Source of the DNA: Tragulus kanchil
Taxonomy: Eukaryota > Chordata > Mammalia > Artiodactyla > Tragulidae
Assembly: GCA_022376925.1 (NCBI GenBank)
Contig: JAIOJX010000026.1
Span: forward strand, 249,609,330 to 249,673,329
Reading direction: 5' to 3'
Length of the DNA: 64,000 bases
The notes under the pieces are model-generated. The model worked only from the letters and a program-made list of their open reading frames with translations. It was not told where the DNA came from and ran no database searches. The position numbers and the translations under genes were made by a program. Position 1 is the stretch's first letter, and each line of letters begins with the position of its first letter. This document shows positions 1 to 11,571 of this stretch, piece after piece.

Positions 1-371
1 ATCTGACAGATTATCTGGGGTCTGGTGCCTGGAAATCTGCCTCAGACCTCCAGCACTAGTCTGATGATACTGTTTCAGAACCACCATCTTACCTCATGTC
101 TAGTCCTGCAAGTCCTAGGCATGACTATTCACCCACATCCTGTTTTTAACCAGTGGCTGTGTCTACAGTTTTAAAACTAAAATAAAATTGTTACACATTG
201 CGGTGAGGAAATGACAACTGTGCCTTCAAATGCAGGCAGCTAGGATCATACCCGTGATCATCTTGTATGATTTTTATCTTCTATTTTTTTATCTTTAAAA
301 ATAGCTTAAACAGCCACTTATTCATTGATGGTCAAGAATGGTAGAATTACTGTATCAAAGCATTGTTATAG

Positions 372-595
372 GGCTTCCCCTGGTGGTCCAGTGGATAAGG
401 ACACCACCTTGCAGTGCAAGGGGCGCCGGTTCGATCCCTGGCCTGGGAAGATCCCACGTGCCGCGGAGCGGCTGGACTGATGTGTCCAATCACCGAGCCG
501 GAGCTCTGGAGCGCATGCGCCCAGAGCCGGCGCTCTGCAACGACAGACGCCACCGCGATGGGAGGCCCACAGGAGCCAAAGAACAAAGCAAAATA
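372..595 (+). mobile_element. Young CHR-like SINE, truncated by an assembly join
   Basis: tRNA-derived head with box B GGTTCGATCCC and GC-rich body (GCCGCGGAGCGG, GCGCATGCGCCCAGAGCC). The usual tail is absent: after GAACAAAG the sequence departs from the complete copy at 1475-1809 and has no right target-site duplication. Confidence 0.85.
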
Positions 596-1011
596 AAAAC
601 ATTTACATGCCTAATGGAAGACATCTGTGGGTAAGTAAAAATGATGTGATAAATGGGAAAAACATGGATTCACTTCAGTCAGTACCTTCTCTCTGAAACA
701 GGGGCAAAGGGAAAGAGAGACAGAAGTCACTGGAAGAAGGGAATTAAGGAAACTCTTTTCAGATGGTTTCCACAGCTGTGGAGTAGGGGTTAGGGTTACT
801 CACCAAAAATGAGGGGAAACGGATTGGAAAGGGTAAAGATTTCATGCAGCCACAATGGGAAATCAAACAGGAAATTCCTAGGAGGAATTTAGCTTTTTTC
901 TAAAGGCATTTTCGACAATCTTTATATTTCTCATAATATTTCTTATCACTCAAAAATCCAACCCTTTAACACATCCAGAGCTGGTAGAAAAATAATAGTA
1001 AGCTTCTAGAA

Positions 1012-1195
1012 CAGTGTTTCTCAAAGTGCGGTTCCTTGGCCATCTGTCTGAGAGTCTCTTGGGGAACTTGTTTAAAAGGAAGATTCCTGAACCCCACCAG
1101 ACCTATCTGACAGATTATCTGGGGTCTGGTGCCTGGAAATCTGCCTCAGACCTCCAGCACTAGTCTGATGATACTGTTTCAGAACCACCATCTTA
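1012..1195 (+). mobile_element. MER5A-like hAT non-autonomous DNA transposon
   Basis: Starts CAGTGTTTCTCAAAGTGCGG and runs through GGGGAACTTG and CCCCACCAGACCTA to TTTCAGAACCACCATC, matching the order of motifs in MER5A. Ancient eutherian element. Positions 1-91 are the right half of the same element in the first duplication copy. Confidence 0.7.
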
Positions 1196-1474
1196 CCTCA
1201 TGTCTAGTCCTGCAAGTCCTAGGCATGACTATTCACCCACATCCTGTTTTTAACCAGTGGCTGTGTCTACAGTTTTAAAACTAAAATAAAATTGTTACAC
1301 ATTGCGGTGAGGAAATGACAACTGTGCCTTCAAATGCAGGCAGCTAGGATCATACCCGTGATCATCTTGTATGATTTTTATCTTCTATTTTTTTATCTTT
1401 AAAAATAGCTTAAACAGCCACTTATTCATTGATGGTCAAGAATGGTAGAATTACTGTATCAAAGCATTGTTATA

Positions 1475-1809
1475 GGGCTTCCCCTGGTGGTCCAGTGGAT
1501 AAGGACACCACCTTGCAGTGCAAGGGGCGCTGGTTCGATCCCTGGCCTGGGAAGATCCCACGTGCCGCGGAGCGGCTGGACTGATGTGTCCAATCAACGA
1601 GCCGGAGCTCTGGAGCGCATGCGCCCAGAGCCGGCGCTCTGCAACGACAGACGCCACCGCGATGGGAGGCCCACAGGAGCCAAAGAACAAAGACAGATGA
1701 ACATAGAGAAATGAAAGACCAATAGAAGTGGCCCGCCCGCTCCCCTTCCTCCCCAACCCAACCCCCGCCCAAAAATAAATAAATAAATAAATCTTTAAAA
1801 AAAAAAAAA
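1475..1809 (+). mobile_element. Young CHR-like SINE, complete
   Basis: Full element ending in (AAAT)n and poly-A. Flanked by a 14-bp target-site duplication AAAGCATTGTTATA on both sides, so this is a genuine L1-mediated insertion. CpG dinucleotides are still frequent, pointing to a recent insertion. Confidence 0.88.
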
Positions 1810-2272
1810 AAAGCATTGTTATAATAGTAAGCTGCATTGTTTAGCCAATTAGATTTGAAGATACATCAACCTAGTTACTTAATCCTTGGCATTTGAGGAC
1901 AAGACAATTACAGAACTTCACTCTACAAAGCGTGTGAACACCATTTCTCTACTCATTTCCTCTCTGGCTTAACTGGTTCTTTGGTGTTTGGAGACTCAAG
2001 TAGGAAACAAGTGTAACAAAAATGGAAGACACTTTATTGGCCATTGAGAAGAAAGGGGGATACCATTCCACTTTCTCTGCTCTTCAGTCTCAGTATAGAC
2101 ACTTGTACAGTAATGGTTTTGTGATCTGACCAGAATCTGACCTGTGTTCTCAGGTCATAATTTCCCATGGCACTGGTGTGAAGAAAAGGAATGTTTACTT
2201 CAAATCTAAGTGATTTGCTTAGATGAAACACTTTGTACTTTCCTTTTTCATATGTCTTGACTTATAAACCTG

Positions 2273-2444
2273 TGTGCTAATCGGCTTCATTCGTGTTGGA
2301 CTCTTTGTGACCCTATGGACTGTAGCCTGCCAGATTCCTCTATCCATGGATTCTCCAGGCAAGAATACTGGAGTGGCTTGGCATCCTCTTCTCCAGGATC
2401 TAACTCATGTTGCTTACTTCTCCTGCATTGGCAGGCAGATGGGT
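2273..2444 (-). mobile_element. Bov-tA SINE (antisense)
   Basis: Antisense Bov-tA motifs in order: GACTCTTTGTGACCCTATGG, ACTGTAGCCTGCCAG, ATTCTCCAGGCAAGAATACT, CTCCTGCATTGGCAGGCAGA. Cut off by the join at 2443; the second copy at 3357-3562 runs on to CACTTGGGAAGCCC. Confidence 0.85.
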
Positions 2445-2558
2445 GATCATCTTGTATGATTTTTATCTTCTATTTTTTATCTTTAAAAATAGCTTAAACA
2501 GCCACTTATTCATTGATGGTCAAGAATGGTAGAATTACTGTATCAAAGCATTGTTATA

Positions 2559-2894
2559 GGGCTTCCCCTGGTGGTCCAGTGGATAAGGACACCACCTTGC
2601 AGTGCAAGGGGCACCAGTTCGATCCCTGGCCTGGGAAGATCCCACGTGCCGCGGAGCGGCTGGACTGATGTGTCCAATTACCGAGCCGGAGCTCTGGAGC
2701 GCATGCGCCCAGAGCCGGCGCTCTGCAACGACAGACGCCACCGCGATGGGAGGCCCACAGGAGCCAAAGAACAAAGACAGATGAACATAGAGAAATGAAA
2801 GACCAATAGAAGTGGCCCGCCCGCTCCCCTTCCTCCCCAACCCAACCCCCGCCCAAAAATAAATAAATAAATAAATCTTTAAAAAAAAAAAAAA
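2559..2894 (+). mobile_element. Young CHR-like SINE, duplicate copy
   Basis: Same insertion as 1475-1809 with the same flanks and target-site duplication, repeated in duplication 2. Two to three substitutions (for example GGCACCAGTTC for GGCGCTGGTTC). Confidence 0.87.
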
Positions 2895-3356
2895 AGCATT
2901 GTTATAATAGTAAGCTGCATTGTTTAGCCAATTAGATTTGAAGATACATCAACCTAGTTACTTAATCCTTGGCATTTGAGGACAAGACAATTACAGAACT
3001 TCACTCTACAAAGCGTGTGAACACCATTTCTCTACTCATTTCCTCTCTGGCTTAACTGGTTCTTTGGTGTTTGGAGACTCAAGTAGGAAACAAGTGTAAC
3101 AAAAATGGAAGACACTTTATTGGCCATTGAGAAGAAAGGGGGATACCATTCCACTTTCTCTGCTCTTCAGTCTCAGTATAGACACTTGTACAGTAATGGT
3201 TTTGTGATCTGACCAGAATCTGACCTGTGTTCTCAGGTCATAATTTCCCATGGCACTGGTGTGAAGAAAAGGAATGTTTACTTCAAATCTAAGTGATTTG
3301 CTTAGATGAAACACTTTGTACTTTCCTTTTTCATATGTCTTGACTTATAAACCTGT

Positions 3357-3562
3357 GTGCTAATCGGCTTCATTCGTGTTGGACTCTTTGTGACCCTATG
3401 GACTGTAGCCTGCCAGATTCCTCTATCCATGGATTCTCCAGGCAAGAATACTGGAGTGGCTTGGCATCCTCTTCTCCAGGGGATCTAACTCATGTTGCTT
3501 ACTTCTCCTGCATTGGCAGGCAGATGGGTTCTTTACCACTAGTACCACTTGGGAAGCCCATG
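3357..3562 (-). mobile_element. Bov-tA SINE (antisense), full duplicate
   Basis: Complete version of the element at 2273-2444, ending with the reverse-complemented head TTTACCACTAGTACCACTTG. Its head is seen a third time at 4572-4645 through duplication 3. Confidence 0.85.
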
Positions 3563-5633
3563 CCTGATTTATTGTCATAACATATGTGAAGTTCTTTGTG
3601 TTCCTATGTAAAATAATAAATCGCTTTACCTAACTCCAGTCTGAGTTTAGTGGCCCCTCTGTAAGTTCTCAAAATACGTTACATATCTTTGTCAATTTCT
3701 CCTTTTATGTTTGATAGTTTTGCCTTATGTATTGAGGTGCTCCTAAATTGGGTGCATAGATATTTATAATTGTTATGTCTTCCTCTTGGAATGACCCCCT
3801 GATCATTACGTAGTGTCCTACCTTGTCTCTTCTTTATTTTAAGGTCTATTTTGTCTGGTATGAGGATTGCTACTCCAGCTTTCATATCTTTACCTTAGAA
3901 TTTATCATGAGGAATTTGCTGGCAGTACAGTGGTTAGGATTCCATGCTTCTAGTGCAGGGGACTCCATGTTTCCCTGGTGGTTCCTATATGCACTTTTTA
4001 ATATATTGTGTTATAATATAAATATGTATCTTCTAACAGAACTCTGCCAAAAGTCTCGTCCCTTTAATGAGTATTTCCTTCATCTAGTAACTGCAGAAAA
4101 TAAGAAAAAAGGAAAATGCACATGCTACTAACAATAAGTTAAGTTGCACACCTAGGAAAGGCTAACAGAAAAATCTCACGAAAGATATCATAAAGTGGCA
4201 ATCTTTACCATTGGAATTGAATAGGTCTACCCTCTTTTACAGATGTAGAAACTTGATTCTGTCAGTATCATTATTGTTCCTTGAGATTTGTCTTTCCTCT
4301 TTGGTTGCTTTTAAAATTCTTTTCATTGGCTTAAGTGTTCCATAGTTTAATGTGTGAGTGTGGGTTTATTTTTATTTACCCTGCTCAAACCACTCTTGGG
4401 TTTTTATCAGTTCTGTTAATTTCTTAATCCCAAATCTTCAAATATCATCCCCCTCTCAATGTCTCTATTTCATCTTTCCAGAATATCCAGTAGAGGTACA
4501 GTGGACCTTTCATTTTCTTTGTCTTGGCTTTAACCTGTTTCTAATATTTTACCCTTTATCCCTCTGGATCTCTCATGTTGCTTACTTCTCCTGCATTGGC
4601 AGGCAGATGGGTTCTTTACCACTAGTACCACTTGGGAAGCCCATGCCTGATTTATTGTCATAACATATGTGAAGTTCTTTGTGTTCCTATGTAAAATAAT
4701 AAATCGCTTTACCTAACTCCAGTCTGAGTTTAGTGGCCCCTCTGTAAGTTCTCAAAATACGTTACATATCTTTGTCAATTTCTCCTTTTATGTTTGATAG
4801 TTTTGCCTTATGTATTGAGGTGCTCCTAAATTGGGTGCATAGATATTTATAATTGTTATGTCTTCCTCTTGGAATGACCCCCTGATCATTACGTAGTGTC
4901 CTACCTTGTCTCTTCTTTATTTTAAGGTCTATTTTGTCTGGTATGAGGATTGCTACTCCAGCTTTCATATCTTTACCTTAGAATTTATCATGAGGAATTT
5001 GCTGGCAGTACAGTGGTTAGGATTCCATGCTTCTAGTGCAGGGGACTCCATGTTTCCCTGGTGGTTCCTATATGCACTTTTTAATATATTGTGTTATAAT
5101 ATAAATATGTATCTTCTAACAGAACTCTGCCAAAAGTCTCGTCCCTTTAATGAGTATTTCCTTCATCTAGTAACTGCAGAAAATAAGAAAAAAGGAAAAT
5201 GCACATGCTACTAACAATAAGTTAAGTTGCACACCTAGGAAAGGCTAACAGAAAAATCTCACGAAAGATATCATAAAGTGGCAATCTTTACCATTGGAAT
5301 TGAATAGGTCTACCCTCTTTTACAGATGTAGAAACTTGATTCTGTCAGTATCATTATTGTTCCTTGAGATTTGTCTTTCCTCTTTGGTTGCTTTTAAAAT
5401 TCTTTTCATTGGCTTAAGTGTTCCATAGTTTAATGTGTGAGTGTGGGTTTATTTTTATTTACCCTGCTCAAACCACTCTTGGGTTTTTATCAGTTCTGTT
5501 AATTTCTTAATCCCAAATCTTCAAATATCATCCCCCTCTCAATGTCTCTATTTCATCTTTCCAGAATATCCAGTAGAGGTACAGTGGACCTTTCATTTTC
5601 TTTGTCTTGGCTTTAACCTGTTTCTAATATTTT
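3489..5633. repeat. Direct duplication 3 (3489-4550 = 4572-5633)
   Basis: Offset 1083 bp with a 21-bp filler at 4551-4571 that looks like a noisy version of the sequence after 5633. Copy 1 breaks just before the (TC)n(TA)n microsatellite that follows copy 2. Confidence 0.92.
3690..4550 (-). mobile_element. Old L1 ORF2 fragment, antisense
   Basis: Antisense L1 motifs: GGTGCATAGATATTTATAAT, TGATCATTACGTAGTGTCCT, GGTCTATTTTGTCTGGTATG and, later, CTTTGGTTGCTTTTAAAATT. Interrupted near 3905-3990 by a SINE head fragment (GGCAGTACAGTGGTTAGGAT). Duplicated at 4773-5633. No intact reading frame. Confidence 0.75.
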
Positions 5634-5643
5634 CAACCCCTTT

Positions 5644-5655
5644 ATCTCTCTCTCT

Positions 5656-5700
<45 letters not shown>
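5644..5700. repeat. (TC)n(TA)n microsatellite
   Basis: A run of TC dinucleotides followed by about 20 TA repeats, self-complementary. The first copy of duplication 3 stops just before reaching it. Confidence 0.95.
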
Positions 5701-5703
<3 letters not shown>

Positions 5704-5870
5704 TAATGCAAATTCCTCCATGTTTTAGTTCATAAATTCTCTCTGTATCTATGTGTGATATGCTGTTGCACCCATTGTGAAGATTTAAGTTCAGTGGCAA
5801 TATATTTAGGATAGAGTGCATTTATATTTTTTTATGTCTTCCCAATTAATGTTACTATTTTATTCCAGTA

Positions 5871-7943
5871 TGATTTTTATCCTTTTTATTCTCCTAAATC
5901 AACTTCAAAATTCTTACATTTCATAAACTTTATTTTTAAAACAATTTTATATTTAAAGAAAATTTGTGAAAACTGTAGAGAGAGTTCCTCTATACCTTGC
6001 ACCCTCTTACTGACACCTTACATTAGTATGGTACATTTGTTTTATTTAATGAACCAGTGTTAATATATTATTACATGAACTACATTAATGGACACTAATG
6101 GACATTAACTAATGTCTATACTTTATTCAGGATTTCTTTTACTGATGCCCTTTTCTGTTTCAGGATGCTGTACAGAAACCACAGTGTATTTAGTCATCAT
6201 GTCTACCTAGGCCTCTCTTGGCTATGACAGTTTCTCAGACTTTACTTGTTTTGATAACCTTGACAATTTTGAGAGTACCAAATGGCATTCTGTAGAATGT
6301 TTTTTAACTATGATTTTTTTTTTTTTTTTTTAGTTTTTCTTTCTATTAGACTCAGGGTATAGGTTTAGGGGAGGAAGAGCAACAAAAGAAAATGCCATTC
6401 TCACTATATCATGTCAAGTATGCATATTATCAACATGCCCTGTCATTACTATGTTGATCTTGAGTATCTCTACTGTAGGGTTACGTTTTTTTCTCCCCAT
6501 TCTACATTGTACTCTTTGGAAGGAAGTCAAAATGCTTAAGGAATATGGCTCCTATTCCAGGAGCTGTACATTAATTACATAGAGTCCTTCTGCACAGATT
6601 TGTCTCTTCACCCCCATTTATTATTTATTCAGTCATCTATTTAAAGCAGTATGGATGGACTCATGCAAGGATATTTATTTTATATTTTGTCTTTCAATCT
6701 AATACACTTTTATTTTGTTGCTCAAAGTGTTCCATATTTGGCCACTGGAAGCTCATTCAATTGGTTTCTGTGTCTCTTCAGTATATTCCTATCATGCATG
6801 CCAAGTCGCTTCAGTTGTGCCTAACTCCTTGGGACCCTATGGACTTTAGCCTGGCAGGCTCCTCTGTCCATGAGGTTTTCCAGGCAAGTATACTTTTGCT
6901 TATTTTATTCCCAAAGTTTTTTGATTTTTATCCTTTATTCTCCTAAATCAACTTCAAAATTCTTACATTTCATAAACTTTATTTTTAAAACAATTTTATA
7001 TTTAAAGAAAATTTGTGAAAACTGTAGAGAGAGTTCCTCTATACCTTGCACCCTCTTACTGACACCTTACATTAGTATGGTACATTTGTTTTATTTAATG
7101 AACCAGTGTTAATATATTATTACATGAACTACATTAATGGACACTAATGGACATTAACTAATGTCTATACTTTATTCAGGATTTCTTTTACTGATGCCCT
7201 TTTCTGTTTCAGGATGCTGTACAGAAACCACAGTGTATTTAGTCATCATGTCTACCTAGGCCTCTCTTGGCTATGACAGTTTCTCAGACTTTACTTGTTT
7301 TGATAACCTTGACAATTTTGAGAGTACCAAATGGCATTCTGTAGAATGTTTTTTAACTATGATTTTTTTTTTTTTTTTTTAGTTTTTCTTTCTATTAGAC
7401 TCAGGGTATAGGTTTAGGGGAGGAAGAGCAACAAAAGAAAATGCCATTCTCACTATATCATGTCAAGTATGCATATTATCAACATGCCCTGTCATTACTA
7501 TGTTGATCTTGAGTATCTCTACTGTAGGGTTACGTTTTTTTCTCCCCATTCTACATTGTACTCTTTGGAAGGAAGTCAAAATGCTTAAGGAATATGGCTC
7601 CTATTCCAGGAGCTGTACATTAATTACATAGAGTCCTTCTGCACAGATTTGTCTCTTCACCCCCATTTATTATTTATTCAGTCATCTATTTAAAGCAGTA
7701 TGGATGGACTCATGCAAGGATATTTATTTTATATTTTGTCTTTCAATCTAATACACTTTTATTTTGTTGCTCAAAGTGTTCCATATTTGGCCACTGGAAG
7801 CTCATTCAATTGGTTTCTGTGTCTCTTCAGTATATTCCTATCATGCATGCCAAGTCGCTTCAGTTGTGCCTAACTCCTTGGGACCCTATGGACTTTAGCC
7901 TGGCAGGCTCCTCTGTCCATGAGGTTTTCCAGGCAAGTATACT
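5871..7943. repeat. Direct duplication 4 (5871-6893 = 6922-7942)
   Basis: Offset about 1049 bp; 28-bp filler at 6894-6921 resembles the bases preceding copy 1. Copy 1 ends in the middle of a Bov-tA SINE that is complete only after copy 2. Confidence 0.92.
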
Positions 7944-8058
7944 GGAGTGGGTTGCAGTTACATTCCCTTCTACAGGGCCTCTTCCTGACCCAGGGATTGA
8001 AACTGCTTCTCCTGAATTGTAGGCAGACTCTTTACCATCTGAGACACCATAGGAACCC
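7844..8058 (-). mobile_element. Bov-tA SINE (antisense)
   Basis: CCTATGGACTTTAGCCTGGC, AGGCAAGTATACTGGAGTGG, CCTGACCCAGGGATTGAAAC and TAGGAACCCC in order. The 5' part occurs also at 6795-6893, where the join cuts it. It lies beside the left end of Tigger1. Confidence 0.85.
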
Positions 8059-8059
8059 C

Positions 8060-10194
8060 AAATATAGGGATACATGGGAGATATTGCAGGTTAAGTTCCA
8101 GACCTCTGCAATAAATAAATGGTGCAATAAATAGAGTACATGATATTTTGGCTTCCCAGTGCATATAAAAGTTATATTTATACTATAGTCATCTATTAAG
8201 TGTGAAATAAAATTATATAAAACAACCACCAACAGAACTTCCCTGGTGATTCAATGGATAAGAATCTGTCTGCCAATGCAAGGGACATGGGTTTCATCCC
8301 TGGTGAGAGAAGATTCCACATGCAACAGAACACCTGAGTCCACATGCTGTAACTACCGAAGCCCATGCACCTAGGAGCCTGTGGTCTGCAATAAAAGAAG
8401 CCACTGTAATGAGAAGCTTGTGAGCTGCAACTAAGGGTAGGCTCAGCTTGCCACAACTAGAGAAAGCCCATAAGCAACAACAAAGACCCTGATCAACTAA
8501 AAATAAATAAGTTAATTAATTAACAAAATAATAGGGTTTAAAACCACCAATGTCTATACCTTAATTTAAAAATACTTTATTGACAAAAAATGCTTACCAA
8601 CATCTGTGCCTTCAGTGCATTGTAATGTTTTGGCAGGTGGAATGTCTTGCCTTGATGTTGCTGACCAATCAGGGTGGTGAATGTTGAGATAGTTATGAAA
8701 TTTTTAAAATTAAGACAAAAATAAAGTTTGCCACTTCAACTGACTTTCCCTTATAAGAATGATTTCTCTGTAACCTGCAATGCTGCCTAATAGCATTTAA
8801 CCCACAGTAGAACTTCTTTCAGAATTGGAGTCAATCCTCTCAAACTCCACTATTTCTTTATCAAATAAGTTTATATAATATTCTAAACCCCTTGTGGTCA
8901 ACAGTCTTCATAGCATCATGACCAGGAGTAATTCTACCTCCAGAAACTACTTTCTCTGCTCACCCTTAAGAAGCAACTCCTCATCAATTAAAATTTCATC
9001 TTGAGATTGTAGCATTTCAGATATACCTTTAGGCTCCATTTCGACTTCAGGTTTTCTAGTTATTTCCACCAAAACTTCAGTAATCTCCTTCACTGAAGTT
9101 CTGAGCACTTCAATATCACCCAAATGGGTTGGAATTAACTTTTCCAAACTCCTGTTAGTGTTCATATTTTGACCTCTATCTATGAAAGTCATAGTTGGCA
9201 TATTCTTTCAAAAAAGCTGCTCATCTACATGGAACATCTATTGGCTAGTGTAATCCCTTCATTAATGATTTTAGCTAGATCTTTGGAATAACTAGCTGCA
9301 GCTTCTGCATCAGCATTGCTGCTTCACCTTGCACTTAGATGTTTCAGAGATAGCTTCTTAAACCTCATAGATCAACTTCTGCTATCTTCAAACATTTCTT
9401 CTGCAGCTTCCTCACATTTCTCAACCTTCATAGGCCCAGCAATCCATGATTGCTCTGTATTAAGCTTTGGTTTAAGGAAATGTTGTAGCTGGTTTGATCT
9501 TCTATCCTGACCACTCAGACTTTCCCCTTATCAGCAGTAACTCTGTTGCATTTTCTCATCCATGTGTTCATTGTAGTAGCACCTTTAATTTCCTTCAGTA
9601 TTTTTCCCTTTGCATTCACAACTTGGCTAATTATTTAGGACAAGTGACCTAACTTTTGACCTATCTTAACTTTCATCATGGCTTCCTCACTAAACTTTAT
9701 CATTTCTAGCTTTTGATTTAAAGTGGAAGGTGAGACTGTTTCTTTCACTTGAACACTTAGAGGCCATTGTAGAGTTATAAATGAGCCTAAAGAGAACAGG
9801 GAGACCTAGGCAGTGGGGAGAGATGGGGGAATAGTTGATTGGTGGAGCTCTCAGAACACATGTAACATTCATCAGCTAAGTTGGCTATCTTATATGGACA
9901 CAGGTCGTGGCACCTCAAAACAAGTACAGTTGGGACATCAAAGATCACTAATCACAGATCACCATAACAAGTATAACAGATAATAATAATGAAAAGTTTG
10001 AAATATTGCAAGAACTCTCCAAATGTGACACAGAGACATGAAGTGAGCAAATGTCATTTATTGATAGACTTGCTTAATGTGGTGCTAGTAGACTTGCTTT
10101 AAAAAAAAAACATAAAACCTTCAATTTGTAAAAAAACAAGCAATATCTGTGAAGCATAATAAAACATAGTACAATTAAACAAGGTATGCCTATG
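8060..10194 (-). mobile_element. Tigger1 (pogo/Tc1-mariner) DNA transposon, decayed
   Basis: Left end near GGAGATATTGCAGGTTAAGT, with CCCAGTGCATATAAAAGTTA as in Tigger1; right end with ACATCAAAGATCACTAATCA, CAATTTGTAAAAAAACAAGC and AAGGTATGCCTATG. The transposase lies on the minus strand. An 84-codon open piece at 9201-8947 (EELLLKGEQRK) and many stops show it is dead. The middle is deleted near 9180, where distant parts of the consensus are joined. A SINE interrupts it at 8229-8525. Its right part, from 9450, is repeated at 10555-11299. Confidence 0.85.
8229..8525 (+). mobile_element. CHR-type SINE inserted in Tigger1
   Basis: ACTTCCCTGGTGATTCAATG head, then GAAGATTCCACATGC, CCGAAGCCCATGCACCTAGG, GAAGCCACTGTAATGAGAAG and an AAATAAATAAGTTAATTAAT tail. 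Inserted into Tigger1, so it is the younger of the two. Confidence 0.82.
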
Positions 10195-11571
10195 TCTAAA
10201 AGTGCAAGCACTAGATCATATGGTAAGACTATGTTTAGCTTTGTAAAAGAACTGCCAAACTGTCTTCCAGAGGTCTGCATTCCCATCAGCAGTGAAAGAA
10301 CATTCCTGTTAGTCAACATCCTTGCCAGCAATTTGTATTATTAGTTATCAGGACTTTGGTCATCCTAAGAACCATGTAGTAGTGTCCGTTCCTAATTTGG
10401 ATTTGACTTGTAAATCCCAAATGACAAATGATACTAAACTCTTATACTGAACTCATTTGCCACCTCAACATTCCTTGCCAGCAATTTGTTTATTATTAAT
10501 TTAAAAGTTCTTTTTATACTCATAGATCCTCTTATCAAGCAGTTAACTCATTGGTTGCTCTGTATTAAGCTTTGGTTTAAGGAAATGTTGTAGCTGGTTT
10601 GATCTTCTATCCTGACCACTCAGACTTTCCCCTTATCAGCAGTAACTCTGTTGCATTTTCTCATCCATGTGTTCATTGTAGTAGCACCTTTAATTTCCTT
10701 CAGTATTTTTCCCTTTGCATTCACAACTTGGCTAATTATTTAGGACAAGTGACCTAACTTTTGACCTATCTTAACTTTCATCATGGCTTCCTCACTAAAC
10801 TTTATCATTTCTAGCTTTTGATTTAAAGTGGAAGGTGAGACTGTTTCTTTCACTTGAACACTTAGAGGCCATTGTAGAGTTATAAATGAGCCTAAAGAGA
10901 ACAGGGAGACCTAGGCAGTGGGGAGAGATGGGGGAATAGTTGATTGGTGGAGCTCTCAGAACACATGTAACATTCATCAGCTAAGTTGGCTATCTTATAT
11001 GGACACAGGTCGTGGCACCTCAAAACAAGTACAGTTGGGACATCAAAGATCACTAATCACAGATCACCATAACAAGTATAACAGATAATAATAATGAAAA
11101 GTTTGAAATATTGCAAGAACTCTCCAAATGTGACACAGAGACATGAAGTGAGCAAATGTCATTTATTGATAGACTTGCTTAATGTGGTGCTAGTAGACTT
11201 GCTTTAAAAAAAAAACATAAAACCTTCAATTTGTAAAAAAACAAGCAATATCTGTGAAGCATAATAAAACATAGTACAATTAAACAAGGTATGCCTATGT
11301 CTAAAAGTGCAAGCACTAGATCATATGGTAAGACTATGTTTAGCTTTGTAAAAGAACTGCCAAACTGTCTTCCAGAGGTCTGCATTCCCATCAGCAGTGA
11401 AAGAACATTCCTGTTAGTCAACATCCTTGCCAGCAATTTGTATTATTAGTTATCAGGACTTTGGTCATCCTAAGAACCATGTAGTAGTGTCCCGTTCCTA
11501 ATTTGGATTTGACTTGTAAATCCCAAATGACAAATGATACTAAACTCTTATACTGAACTCATTTGCCACCT
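9450..11571. repeat. Direct duplication 5 (9450-10465 = 10555-11571)
   Basis: Offset 1105 bp. Duplicates the end of Tigger1 and the start of an antisense L1. The 89-bp filler 10466-10554 contains scrambled pieces of nearby L1 sequence. Confidence 0.92.

Larger units (their letters stand above)
1..1690. repeat. Direct duplication 1 (1-586 = 1105-1690)
   Basis: Offset 1104 bp. Copy 1 starts at or beyond the window edge, inside a MER5A element, and stops inside a SINE at 586, where sequence unrelated to the SINE tail begins. Copy 2 continues through the complete SINE. A few substitutions separate the copies. Confidence 0.9.
1358..3527. repeat. Direct duplication 2 (1358-2442 = 2443-3527)
   Basis: Offset 1083-1085 bp, copies abutting at GTGATCATCTTG. 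Differences are a T-run length change near the start of copy 2 and a GG loss near the end of copy 1. Carries the young SINE and an antisense Bov-tA. Confidence 0.92.

Noticed and set aside
372..450. tRNA gene suggested by A-box and B-box-like sequence (GGTTCGATCCC)
   Set aside because: It is the tRNA-derived head of a SINE with no foldable acceptor stem; the same applies to the other SINE heads.
338..2798. Recurring 90-98 codon open frames beginning MVELLYQSIVIG, and their opposite-strand partners
   Set aside because: They are translations through the GC-rich SINE and its flank. The SINE lacks coding function; frames recur because the insertion is copied, and the same happens at 35070, 51524 and 63314.
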